A stretch of DNA of 41,391 nucleotides. Source: HGM04593 sp045630965 (GTDB taxonomy: Bacteria; Bacteroidota; Bacteroidia; Bacteroidales; Bacteroidaceae). Shown piece after piece: positions 8,539-16,782 of this stretch. The notes under the pieces are model-generated. The model worked only from the letters and a program-made list of their open reading frames with translations. It searched no databases and was not told where the DNA came from. The stretch spans positions 1 to 41,391 of the forward strand of contig JAZQTU010000010.1 in assembly GCA_045630965.1 (NCBI GenBank). Reading direction: 5' to 3'. Within the stretch, counting starts at the first letter, position 1; each line of letters begins with the position of its first letter. The position numbers were made by a program, and so were the translations under genes.

Positions 8539-8567
8539 TGAAGTTCAAATTATTTTTAGGCCATAAC

Positions 8568-9833
8568 TTACCCGACTACTATTTCAATCATTTTTTCAGG
8601 AGCGAACCACTCTTTTGCTACACGGTTCAACTCATTGGCTGTAACAGTTTTTACAACTTCAAGATATTCATTAACCGATGCGAATTTTTCTCCTGACAAC
8701 CAAGCATTTATAAAAACTTCAGATTTTGCAGTAACACCTTCGCATTCACGACACATTTCGCCAAGTATATAATTGCGGACATGCTCCACTTCACTTTCTG
8801 TAATAGAACCATCACACAACGACTGCAACTCCTTGTAAATTTCTTTTATACACAGGTCGACATATTCATTAGCGGTTTCTGAACTTATCATGAAAGCATT
8901 TCTTTTACCGTACGCATCAACCTCTGCGGATATATGATAAGTATAACCATTTTCCTCACGTATGTTTGACATTAGGCGACTTCCAAAATACCCACCAAGC
9001 AGAACTGACAAAAAACGAAATTTATGAAAATCGGGATTAGAGACATCCATTGCCATAAAGCCCATTTTAACAGCACACTGCATTGTTCCGGGAATTTCTA
9101 CACGATGTCTCCCTACAAACGACACCGGATTATCAACGAATATATCGCCTATGCGGTTCTTACTACCCCATTCGCAACTTCCAAAAACCGAGGTAACAGA
9201 TTCTGTAACAAGATTGTCTATATCACCTGAAATAAATATTGTCAGGTTACAGTTTGAATACACTCTATTATAGTATTCAACAAGGTCGTTACGCGATATA
9301 TTGTCATAATCAGAAACCTCCACAATATGCGCAAGAGGATGTCCATCCCCCCATAATGCATTTTCAAAATATCGCTGCGCCACAATATCAACTCTTTTTG
9401 AATTCACCTCAAAATGAGCTTTACCATTACTACGTACAATATCCAGATTGGCTTCGGGAAAATCGGGGCTTTTGATTATACATTCAAGCAACTTTATCAA
9501 AGGTACCGAATGCTTACGAAGCGAATATAGAACTAAATGATTACAGTTTTGGGAAGAATATGTTTCAATCCACGCACCATAATAGTCGAGTTTCTGTGAT
9601 ATTTCAGCCAATGAAAAACCTCGTGCCCCTTCGCGCAACATACGGTTTGTAAATGTTGCCTGGAGCGGCTTATCCTGAACCGCATATCCACCTTTGAACA
9701 AAAGTTCAATTCTTACAATATCTTTGCCACCACCAGCAAGAGTATATAGAGATACACCGTTAGGCATAACCGTCTCTACCGGCAATGCCATCTTATCAAC
9801 GACAACAGGATTAATAACTGGAGGAGTCTTCAT
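8568..9833 (-). CDS. M16 family (insulinase-like) peptidase, non-catalytic subunit type
   Basis: The 421-residue protein has two M16 domains. In the first (about 1-200), the position of the zinc motif HXXEH holds QATFTNRML, so the metal-binding His and Glu are missing. The second domain keeps a conserved SRLMSNIREENGYTYHI segment (about residues 285-301), the R/Y pair that contacts substrate. That division of motifs is typical of the partner subunit in heterodimeric bacterial M16B proteases, where another protein supplies the HXXEH. No such partner is in this window. No signal peptide is obvious. It lies 2 nt after the PBP1A gene. Confidence 0.88.
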   Translation of the reverse strand: MKTPPVINPVVVDKMALPVETVMPNGVSLYTLAGGGKDIVRIELLFKGGYAVQDKPLQATFTNRMLREGARGFSLAEISQKLDYYGAWIETYSSQNCNHLVLYSLRKHSVPLIKLLECIIKSPDFPEANLDIVRSNGKAHFEVNSKRVDIVAQRYFENALWGDGHPLAHIVEVSDYDNISRNDLVEYYNRVYSNCNLTIFISGDIDNLVTESVTSVFGSCEWGSKNRIGDIFVDNPVSFVGRHRVEIPGTMQCAVKMGFMAMDVSNPDFHKFRFLSVLLGGYFGSRLMSNIREENGYTYHISAEVDAYGKRNAFMISSETANEYVDLCIKEIYKELQSLCDGSITESEVEHVRNYILGEMCRECEGVTAKSEVFINAWLSGEKFASVNEYLEVVKTVTANELNRVAKEWFAPEKMIEIVVG

Positions 9834-9835
9834 TA

Positions 9836-12268
9836 TTATTCAAAAAATGCATCAACTGCTTCAACTTCACTCTCGGTATTCTTCTTGACACTCTTTACAG
9901 GAATGACAACATTTTCTTCCTCTGCAGCATCATCGACCTCTATATCCAAAGCCGCATCTTCCTCTTCACTGTTTTCATCCTCATCTACAGGCAGACGAGT
10001 ACCGCTACAAGGATCGTAATTTTCAGGAATATCAAATTTCTCGTCTTGTGAATATGGCAATGTCTCGTCGGCATATACCTTATTCATATAAAGTCCGTAT
10101 ATAGGCAATGCAACAGCAGCACCCTGACCTTCACTCATACGGTCAAAGTGAATATCGCGCTCCTCACCGCCGACCCAGCATCCAGTGACAAGAGAAGGTG
10201 TGAATCCCATAAACCAACCGTCTGAATTATTCTGCGTAGTACCGGTCTTGGCTCCCATATCAGCCTTGATTCCATAAACACGTCGTATACGTCCACCGGT
10301 ACCCTCATTGACTACAGCACGGAGCATTTCAATCATTTTGTATGAACTCTCTTCGCTGATAACTTCGGTCTTTATCGCAGAGAATGTTGCGACTACATTA
10401 CCTGCATTGTCCTCGATATGAGTAACAAGCAGAGGTGATGTACGGATTCCCTTTCCTACAAACGCAGTGTATGCACCCACCATTTCTGCAACCGAAGCAT
10501 CACATGCACCCAAACACAATGAAGGCGTTGGAGAAATATCCTTGTTCAGCAAGCCGAACTGATGAATGAGTTTTTTCAAAGAATAGGGATTGAGTTTGCT
10601 CATGACATACGCCGAAATCCAGTTATTTGATGTAGCGAGTCCCCAACGCAATGTCACGACCTCTCCATATCGGTTTGTTGAAGAGTTTCTCGGACTCCAT
10701 TTTTTTCCGTCCTCGGTTATAAGAGTCTGCTCAACATTCCTTGTTTCATCACAAGGAGTGAAACCGTTTTCCATTGCTAGTGAGTAAAGATATGGTTTGA
10801 TAGTAGAACCGACCTGACGACGGCCAACTCCAGCCATATCGTACTTGAATTGATAGTAGTTGGTACCACCTACATATGCCTTGACCTCTCCGGTTATAGG
10901 ATCCATAGACATTACACCTGTACGGAGGAAATATTTGTAATACCTGATTGAGTCCATTGGCGACATCAGCGTATCTTTCGCCCCCTTATAGGTGAATATC
11001 TCCATTTCATACGGAGTATTGAAAGCTTTGACAATCTCTTCCTCACTATTGCCGTTCTTCTTCATAACGCGATAACGGTCACTCTGTTTCATGGCACGTT
11101 CAAGGATTTTCTCAACCTCCTCTACTGTCAGTTCATTGGTAAATGGAGCTGTTTTCTGTCCTTTTTTAGACTCAAAGAAACGTGGTTGCAGTGTCTCTAC
11201 GACATGTTCCTGAACCGCCTCTTCAAGATATCCTTGCATACGGGAATCGATTGTCGTATGAATTTTCAAGCCGTCGGTGTAGATATTGTAGTACTCACCG
11301 TTCGCCTTCTTGTTCTTGCTGCACCATCCGAAAAGAGGGTCATTTTCCCAATTCAGAGAATCTTCATAGAACTTTTGCATCTGCCATCCACGATAGTTCT
11401 TGCGTTCAGGCTTTTTGGCTGTCATGTAGAGACGGAGATACTCTCTGAAATATGTAGCTATACCTGCTTTGTGGTCAGCAGGATGATAATCTATGAGAAG
11501 ATCAAGAGCTGACAAGGAGTCTCTTTCCTCGGTTGTTATATAACCAGCCTTTTCCATTTGCATGAAAACCACATTGCGACGGCCTTTTGTCTTTTCGGGA
11601 CGACGACGTGGATTGTACAATGAAGAGTTCTTGCACATACCCACAAGCATTGCCGATTCTTCAAGATTGAGTTCTGCCGGCAGTTTTCCGAAATATACAT
11701 GTGCTGCACTTTTGATACCTACAGCATTGTAACCGAAATCGTATTTGTTAAGGTACAGTGTAATGATTTCCTCTTTAGTGTATTGCTTTTCGAGTTGTAC
11801 GGCAATAACCCATTCTATAGGCTTCTGATAAAGACGTTCAATTTCATTGCCAGAAACTTCGGAATAGAGAAGCTTGGCAAGCTGCTGCGTGATAGTACTG
11901 CCACCTCCTGCATTCTTCTGCATAAGAATACCTCTTTTTACGATAGCACGCATAAGCGACCTAAGATCAATTCCTGAATGTTTATGAAAACGCACGTCCT
12001 CGGTCGCAATCAGGGCATCAATAAGATACGGAGAAATATCCTTGTAATCGACAAAGACACGGTTTTCCTTACTATAAGACCATGTACCCATCTCCTTACC
12101 GTCAGAAGAGAGCACCTGAGAGGCAAATTTATAATTAGGATTCTCCAATTCACTTGTATCGGGCAGATAACCTATCCACCCCTTGGATATAGCCACAAAA
12201 AGCATAGTAATACCCAATACAACAATCCCCAGGAAAATCCACAGAGCAACAAGAATTTTCTTTATCAT
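9836..12268 (-). CDS. penicillin-binding protein 1A, bifunctional transglycosylase/transpeptidase
   Basis: The 810-residue class A PBP polymerises and cross-links peptidoglycan at the inner membrane. One N-terminal transmembrane helix (about 5-28) leads to a GT51 domain with all signatures: ATEDVRFHKHSGID (catalytic E90), GGSTITQQLAK (123-132), KEEIITLYLNK (about 165-175) and an RR.P..A-like loop. The transpeptidase domain has SXXK at S488-K491 (GSTIK), SXN at 547-549 (SNN) and KTG at 674-676. A highly acidic low-complexity tail follows (about 750-790). It is the first gene of the leftward cluster and diverges from pyrB. The mrcA/ponA-like name is a family-level assignment. Confidence 0.95.
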   Translation of the reverse strand: MIKKILVALWIFLGIVVLGITMLFVAISKGWIGYLPDTSELENPNYKFASQVLSSDGKEMGTWSYSKENRVFVDYKDISPYLIDALIATEDVRFHKHSGIDLRSLMRAIVKRGILMQKNAGGGSTITQQLAKLLYSEVSGNEIERLYQKPIEWVIAVQLEKQYTKEEIITLYLNKYDFGYNAVGIKSAAHVYFGKLPAELNLEESAMLVGMCKNSSLYNPRRRPEKTKGRRNVVFMQMEKAGYITTEERDSLSALDLLIDYHPADHKAGIATYFREYLRLYMTAKKPERKNYRGWQMQKFYEDSLNWENDPLFGWCSKNKKANGEYYNIYTDGLKIHTTIDSRMQGYLEEAVQEHVVETLQPRFFESKKGQKTAPFTNELTVEEVEKILERAMKQSDRYRVMKKNGNSEEEIVKAFNTPYEMEIFTYKGAKDTLMSPMDSIRYYKYFLRTGVMSMDPITGEVKAYVGGTNYYQFKYDMAGVGRRQVGSTIKPYLYSLAMENGFTPCDETRNVEQTLITEDGKKWSPRNSSTNRYGEVVTLRWGLATSNNWISAYVMSKLNPYSLKKLIHQFGLLNKDISPTPSLCLGACDASVAEMVGAYTAFVGKGIRTSPLLVTHIEDNAGNVVATFSAIKTEVISEESSYKMIEMLRAVVNEGTGGRIRRVYGIKADMGAKTGTTQNNSDGWFMGFTPSLVTGCWVGGEERDIHFDRMSEGQGAAVALPIYGLYMNKVYADETLPYSQDEKFDIPENYDPCSGTRLPVDEDENSEEEDAALDIEVDDAAEEENVVIPVKSVKKNTESEVEAVDAFFE

Positions 12269-12362
12269 ATAACGTCGTGTTCTTTACAATTCAAAAAAAA
12301 CAATTAAATACACCGATACAACACAAAGGGTATATGCGCAATACACACTCGTGGTAAAGTTA

Positions 12363-12370
12363 CAAAGATA
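12363..12370 (-). promoter_or_regulatory. predicted -7 element for the PBP1A gene
   Basis: The minus strand reads TATCTTTG, an exact TAnnTTTG match, about 95 nt upstream of the PBP1A ATG. No -33 TTG is seen at 19-21 nt. Confidence 0.45.
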
Positions 12371-12451
12371 CTACATTTTTTCAATAGAATACATTGTTTA
12401 CAGTTAAATATATTTATTGGCAAGGATGCATTATTTTTACCGCAGAAGATA

Positions 12452-12482
12452 TTGTTTTAACAATTTTATTGATTTATCTTTA
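12452..12482 (+). promoter_or_regulatory. predicted promoter of the pyrB operon
   Basis: TTG at 12452-12454, a 20-nt spacer and TATCTTTA at 12475-12482 match the Bacteroidetes -33/-7 pattern with one mismatch. Transcription would start near 12489. This is downstream of the earliest in-frame ATG (12394) and supports the ATG at 12514 as the true start of pyrB. Confidence 0.55.
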
Positions 12483-12513
12483 CAAGAAATTTAGAAACAG
12501 AAAGCAGGTTACG

Positions 12514-13428
12514 ATGAAAAGTAAAAGTTTTGTATCAATAAACGACCTCTCTCGCGAGAAGATTCTCTCACTGCTTGAGGTAGCAGAAAAATTCGAGGAA
12601 AATCCCAACCGTAATGTCTTGGCAGGAAAAATCGTCGGTTCACTGTTCTTTGAGCCGTCAACCCGCACACGTTTGAGTTTTGAGACCGCCGCCAACCGAC
12701 TTGGTGCCAGCGTTATTGGTTTCAGCGATGCAGCCACAAGTTCTGCAACAAAGGGAGAGACGCTCAAGGATACCATAATGATGGTATCAAGTTATGCCGA
12801 TGTGATTGCCATGCGCCATAAACTTGAAGGAGCAGCACGATACGCCAGCGAAGTTTCACCTGTTCCTATAATTAATGCTGGCGATGGAGCTAACCAACAC
12901 CCTTCACAGACAATGCTTGACCTTTATTCAATAAAGAAGACTCAAGGCACACTCGAAGGATTGAACATTCACCTTGTCGGTGACTTGAAATACGGCCGTA
13001 CAGTACACTCATTACTACACGCAATGCGCCATTTCAATCCCACATTCCATTTCATTGCACCCGATGAATTGCGCATGCCCGAAGAATACAGAATATTCTG
13101 CAAGGAGAACAACATACCTTTCACCGAAACTACAGAATTCAATGAAGAGGTCATTGCCGATGCTGACATCATTTACATGACCCGCGTGCAACGAGAGCGC
13201 TTCAGCGATATAATGGAATATGAGAAGGTAAAGAACTGTTACCGACTTACAAACTCCATGCTTGCCAACACAAAAGATAACCTGCGTATACTCCACCCGC
13301 TGCCACGCGTGAATGAAATAGCTCAGGATGTTGACGATAACCCAAAGGCTTACTATTTCCAGCAGGCACAGAATGGTCTTTATGTAAGAGAGGCCATCAT
13401 CTGCGATGTACTCGGTATTGAAATTTAA
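12514..13428 (+). CDS. pyrB: aspartate carbamoyltransferase catalytic subunit
   Basis: PyrB condenses carbamoyl phosphate with aspartate in pyrimidine synthesis. The frame begins at 12394, but family length (about 305 residues), the predicted promoter at 12452-12482 and the MKSKSFVSINDLS start favour 12514, giving 304 residues. The carbamoyl-phosphate loop STRTR (49-53), the RHKLEG segment near 101 and HPSQTMLD (129-136) are intact, as is HPLPR near residue 264. pyrI begins 12 nt downstream, so the enzyme is probably the regulated PyrB6-PyrI6 type. Confidence 0.96.
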   Translation: MKSKSFVSINDLSREKILSLLEVAEKFEENPNRNVLAGKIVGSLFFEPSTRTRLSFETAANRLGASVIGFSDAATSSATKGETLKDTIMMVSSYADVIAMRHKLEGAARYASEVSPVPIINAGDGANQHPSQTMLDLYSIKKTQGTLEGLNIHLVGDLKYGRTVHSLLHAMRHFNPTFHFIAPDELRMPEEYRIFCKENNIPFTETTEFNEEVIADADIIYMTRVQRERFSDIMEYEKVKNCYRLTNSMLANTKDNLRILHPLPRVNEIAQDVDDNPKAYYFQQAQNGLYVREAIICDVLGIEI

Positions 13429-13440
13429 TATTAGAAGACC

Positions 13441-13905
13441 ATGAACGACAACAAGAAACACGCCATGCAGGTTTCGGCACTCTGCAATGGAACAGTAATA
13501 GACCACATTCCTGCCGACAAACTTTTTGCTGTAGTCAACCTGCTCAACATTCCGGAAATGAAGCACAATGTCACTATTGGCAACAACCTCGACAGCAAGA
13601 AGTTAGGCAAGAAAGGGCTTATAAAGATAGCAGACAGATTCTTTACCGATGATGAAATCAACAAGATATCAATCGTTGCTCCAAATGTTGTTCTGAACAC
13701 TATCCGCGACTACAAGGTTGTAGAAAAGCGAGAAGTAAAGATGCCCGATGAGATACACAACCTTATCAAATGTAACAATCTCAACTGCATCACCAACAAT
13801 GAACCGATGCCAACTCACTTCATTGTAGCAAACCGCGACACTCACACACTTAAATGCCGTTATTGCGAGAAGGAGGTAAACATCAACGATGTAAAATTGT
13901 TTTAA
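13441..13905 (+). CDS. pyrI: aspartate carbamoyltransferase regulatory subunit
   Basis: The 154-residue PyrI binds effector nucleotides in its N-terminal domain and docks on PyrB through a zinc domain. The four zinc ligands are visible as C111, C116, C139 and C142 (C-x4-C ... C-x2-C). The N-terminal part has the usual VSALCNGTVIDHIPADK segment. It sits 12 nt after pyrB and 4 nt before the flavin reductase gene. Confidence 0.96.
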   Translation: MNDNKKHAMQVSALCNGTVIDHIPADKLFAVVNLLNIPEMKHNVTIGNNLDSKKLGKKGLIKIADRFFTDDEINKISIVAPNVVLNTIRDYKVVEKREVKMPDEIHNLIKCNNLNCITNNEPMPTHFIVANRDTHTLKCRYCEKEVNINDVKLF

Positions 13906-13909
13906 CAGT

Positions 13910-14473
13910 ATGAAGATAAACTGGAAGCCCGGAACAATGATATATCCCTTGCCGGCAGTACTCATAAGCTGTGGTGACAACCCGGACAACTACAATATGT
14001 TCACTGTCTCATGGGTTGGAACAACATGTACCAATCCGGCAATGTGTTATATATCGGTACGCCCCGAAAGACACTCCTACCCCATTATTAAGGAGAGTGG
14101 CGAGTTTGTCATAAACCTGACAACAGCCGACATGGCACGTGCTACAGACTGGTGCGGCGTCCGTTCAGGTAAGGATTATGACAAAGCCAAGGAAATAGGG
14201 CTTACGTACGGACCATCGAAGGAGATAAAGGCTCCTATAATCATGGAATCACCGTTAAGCATAGAATGCAAGGTGAAACAGATTATTCCGCTTGGTTCCC
14301 ACGATATGTTCCTTGCCGAGGTAGTCAATGTACAGGCCGACGACAAGTTCCTTAATCCCGAAACAGGCGAATGGAATCTTGCCGATGCTGACCCATTGGT
14401 ATATGCACATGGAAAATATTTCCACACAGGCGAATTCATAGGAAAATTCGGCTGGAGTGTAAAAAAGAAATAA
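13910..14473 (+). CDS. flavin reductase family (flavoredoxin-like) protein
   Basis: The 187-residue protein has the split-barrel FMN-binding fold of flavin reductase-like proteins. It has the N-terminal WKPGTMIYPLPAVLISCG strand, NMFTVSWVGTTCTNPAMC, and SYPIIKESGEFVINL, with a typical C-terminal YAHGKYFHTGE. Such proteins bind FMN and pass electrons or reduce flavins; the partner is not known. The gene is 4 nt after pyrI and 2 nt before the barrel gene. Its link to pyrimidine synthesis is only positional. Confidence 0.9.
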   Translation: MKINWKPGTMIYPLPAVLISCGDNPDNYNMFTVSWVGTTCTNPAMCYISVRPERHSYPIIKESGEFVINLTTADMARATDWCGVRSGKDYDKAKEIGLTYGPSKEIKAPIIMESPLSIECKVKQIIPLGSHDMFLAEVVNVQADDKFLNPETGEWNLADADPLVYAHGKYFHTGEFIGKFGWSVKKK

Positions 14474-14475
14474 AA

Positions 14476-15171
14476 ATGAATTCACGATGCCTGATATTGT
14501 TGACAGCACTTATTGTATCCTGTTGCATCAATGCTCAGGAACAAAAGCAGCAGCTCAAGTTCAATTACGGAGCAAAAGCTGGATTTCAGGCAATAGCATA
14601 CAACAACCCGGTATTTGAGATTGAAGGATACGAGTTTGACAGCAATACACTGCACAGCAACAAAATAGGATACACTGTTGCCCCATTTGCCCGACTTACA
14701 AAAAACAGAATATACGTTCAGACAGAATGTGTGTTCGGCATTGCAAGACACTCTTTTGATTTCAAGAACACGTCAAACAACAATGACGGCATTATTCCTA
14801 ACCAGACAACATACGATTTAAGGACCATTTGCCTGCAAGTCCCAATTGTTGTGGGATACAATATAATAAATGAGGGCAAATATGTAATGAGCATATTTAC
14901 TGGTCCTAAGACAAAATTCGTATTTACAGCACACAGTCAGCAGGAATTCAACCATTTTGACTATCACGACCTTGAAGAGGTCCTGAAAAAAAGATGCTAC
15001 TATTGGGAATTTGGTCTGGGAGTAAAAATAGGGCATGTATTCTTTGACTTCGTATACGATTGGGGAATAACCAAAGCATCGGAATACATCGTCTCAAACA
15101 TTGACAACAGAAAATTCAGAAGCGACAGACGCGACAATATACTAAGTTTTTCTGTAGGAATAATATTCTAA
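14476..15171 (+). CDS. outer-membrane beta-barrel protein, PorT-like
   Basis: The 231-residue protein has an N-terminal signal peptide (MNSRCLILLTALIVSCCINA, probable signal peptidase I cleavage before QEQ). Amphipathic beta strands with alternating aromatic residues (KFNYGAKAGFQAIAY, KIGYTVAPFARL) follow, and it ends in a strand FSVGIIF. This is the pattern of the PorT family / outer membrane beta-barrel domain of Bacteroidetes. It is the last gene of the pyrB operon and ends 3 nt before the terminator. The Cys-Cys in the signal could also suggest a lipoprotein, but the mature barrel favours an integral protein. Function unknown. Confidence 0.8.
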   Translation: MNSRCLILLTALIVSCCINAQEQKQQLKFNYGAKAGFQAIAYNNPVFEIEGYEFDSNTLHSNKIGYTVAPFARLTKNRIYVQTECVFGIARHSFDFKNTSNNNDGIIPNQTTYDLRTICLQVPIVVGYNIINEGKYVMSIFTGPKTKFVFTAHSQQEFNHFDYHDLEEVLKKRCYYWEFGLGVKIGHVFFDFVYDWGITKASEYIVSNIDNRKFRSDRRDNILSFSVGIIF

Positions 15172-15174
15172 CAA

Positions 15175-15205
15175 AAAGGTGGACTTGCATTGCAAGTCCA
15201 CCTTT
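15175..15205. terminator. bidirectional terminator between the pyrB operon and glyA
   Basis: AAAGGTGGACTTGCA (15175-15189) and TGCAAGTCCACCTTT (15191-15205) are perfect reverse complements around one central base, flanked by an A-run and a T-rich run. It serves the two convergent units. Confidence 0.85.
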
Positions 15206-15228
15206 CTTATATAACTCATCAAGTTCAA

Positions 15229-16515
15229 TCAATAAGCAAACAGTGGGAATTCAGCCATTGTCTCGTTGACTTTGCGACGTACAGCAGCTATCACCTTCTC
15301 ATCTTCAGGAGCATTAAGTACTGTCTCAATCATTTCAGCAACGAAAGGCATCAAGTCCTCTTTTACACCACGTGTAGTGATTGCAGGAGTACCAAGACGG
15401 ATACCAGATGTCTGGAAAGCGCTACGTGTATCAAATGGAACCATATTTTTGTTAGCTGTGATATCAGCTGCAACAAGAGCCTTTTCTGCAACCTTACCTG
15501 TCAAATCGGGGTACTTGCTGCGAAGATCTACAAGCATTGAGTGGTTATCTGTACCACCTGAAACAATTCCGAAACCTCTATCCATAAGTTCCTGTGCAAG
15601 TGTAGCGGCATTAAGCTTCACCTGTGCCTGATACTCTTTGAATTCAGGCTGCAATGCTTCACCGAAAGCAACTGCTTTGGCAGCAATGACATGCTCCAAT
15701 GGACCGCCCTGAATACCGGGGAATACAGCAGAATCAAGCAACTGCGACATCATCTTTACCTCACCCTTTGGTGTTGTCTTGCCCCATGGGTTGGGAAAAT
15801 CCTTGCCAAGAATGATTACACCACCACGAGGACCGCGCAATGTCTTGTGAGTTGTAGATGTTACAATATGAGCATATTTAACAGGGTTTTCCAGCAAGCC
15901 GGCTGCGATAAGACCTGCAGGGTGAGCCATGTCAACCATGAGGATTGCGCCTACCTTGTCTGCAATCTCACGCATACGCTTGTAATCCCATTCACGTGAA
16001 TATGCCGAACCACCACCAATAATAAGTTTTGGTCTTTCGCGCAAAGCAGTCTCTTCCATCTGGTCGTAGTCTACACGGCCTGTTTCAGGGTTGAGGTTAT
16101 ATTCACATGGTGTATAAAGGATTCCAGATGTATTTACCGCAGAACCATGTGAGAGGTGTCCTCCATGCGCAAGGTTCAATCCCATAAACTTGTCACCAGG
16201 ATTCAATACGGCAAGGAAGACAGCCGCATTTGCCTGTGCACCTGAATGAGGCTGTACATTCACCCATTCTGCATCGAAAAGTTCTTTGAGGCGTTCACGT
16301 GCGATATCCTCAACAATGTCTACAACTTCGCAACCACCATAATAACGTTTACCGGGATAACCTTCGGCATACTTGTTTGTAAGTACTGAACCCATAGCCT
16401 GCATCACCTCGTCACTTACGAAGTTTTCCGATGCAATCAACTCAATTCCTTTCAACTGACGGCGATACTCGCTCTCAATCAGTTGAAAAATATGTCTGTC
16501 TCGTTTCATAGTCAA
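15229..16515 (-). CDS. glyA: serine hydroxymethyltransferase
   Basis: This 428-residue PLP enzyme interconverts serine and glycine and supplies one-carbon units to tetrahydrofolate. Marks include ELIASENFVSDEVM near the N-terminus, GYPGKRYYGGCE, HGGHLSHG, the PLP-lysine segment TSTTHKTLRGPRGG (Lys about 224) and GVKEDLMPFVAEMI at the C-terminus. Length matches the family. It is monocistronic and reads toward the bidirectional terminator. A -7 element lies about 30 nt upstream. Confidence 0.97.
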   Translation of the reverse strand: MTMKRDRHIFQLIESEYRRQLKGIELIASENFVSDEVMQAMGSVLTNKYAEGYPGKRYYGGCEVVDIVEDIARERLKELFDAEWVNVQPHSGAQANAAVFLAVLNPGDKFMGLNLAHGGHLSHGSAVNTSGILYTPCEYNLNPETGRVDYDQMEETALRERPKLIIGGGSAYSREWDYKRMREIADKVGAILMVDMAHPAGLIAAGLLENPVKYAHIVTSTTHKTLRGPRGGVIILGKDFPNPWGKTTPKGEVKMMSQLLDSAVFPGIQGGPLEHVIAAKAVAFGEALQPEFKEYQAQVKLNAATLAQELMDRGFGIVSGGTDNHSMLVDLRSKYPDLTGKVAEKALVAADITANKNMVPFDTRSAFQTSGIRLGTPAITTRGVKEDLMPFVAEMIETVLNAPEDEKVIAAVRRKVNETMAEFPLFAY

Positions 16516-16541
16516 TAAATTTTAATAATTATATTTGAGTG

Positions 16542-16549
16542 CAAATATA
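16542..16549 (-). promoter_or_regulatory. predicted -7 element for glyA
   Basis: The minus strand reads TATATTTG, an exact TAnnTTTG match 26 nt before the glyA ATG. It lies just outside the promoter-bearing tandem repeat on the other strand. Confidence 0.45.
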
Positions 16550-16562
16550 ATAAAAAAACTCG

Positions 16563-16737
16563 TATATTTGAAGTAAAATAGAATATATACTGCACTCGCT
16601 GTGAAAAACATTGAAGTAAACTTCATGTTTCTCGCTAGTTTGTTCGTATATTTGAAGAAACTCGAACATACTCTGCACTCGCTGTGAAAAACATTGAAGT
16701 AAACTTCATGTTTCTCGCTCGTTTGTTCGTATATTTG
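16563..16737 (+). repeat. tandem 83/84-bp repeat carrying promoter -7 elements
   Basis: The block CTGCACTCGCTGTG through CGTATATTTG occurs at 16590-16654 and again at 16673-16737 (period 83 bp), nearly identical. A degenerate first unit retains TATATTTG at 16563-16570, one period (84 bp) before the copy at 16647-16654. Each full unit includes an imperfect hairpin (AAACATTGAAG and CTTCATGTTT around TAAA). The repeat fills most of the divergent glyA/hexosaminidase region. Confidence 0.85.
16730..16737 (+). promoter_or_regulatory. predicted -7 element for the hexosaminidase gene
   Basis: TATATTTG is an exact -7 match about 45 nt before the ATG at 16783. It is the last of three copies (16563, 16647, 16730) produced by the tandem repeat. 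A -33 element is weak or absent. Confidence 0.45.
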
Positions 16738-16782
16738 CAAAAATGTGAGAAAAACATATAACAACACTCAATAAATTATATT

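Noticed and set aside
12394..12513. 40-residue N-terminal extension of PyrB
   Set aside because: The predicted promoter and normal family length place the start at 12514. The extension is hydrophobic and unlike any PyrB.
13015..13566. 183-codon minus-strand frame across pyrB/pyrI
   Set aside because: It overlaps two well-supported enzymes on the opposite strand and resembles no protein family.
16563..16737. Possible CRISPR-like array
   Set aside because: The repeat unit is 83/84 bp and contiguous with no spacers, only two to three copies, and no cas genes are present.
16522..16767. 81-codon minus-strand frame over the glyA/hexosaminidase intergenic repeat
   Set aside because: It is created by the tandem repeat and A/T-rich DNA, contains the same peptide twice in shifted form, and lacks any recognisable fold. 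The region is better explained as promoter DNA.
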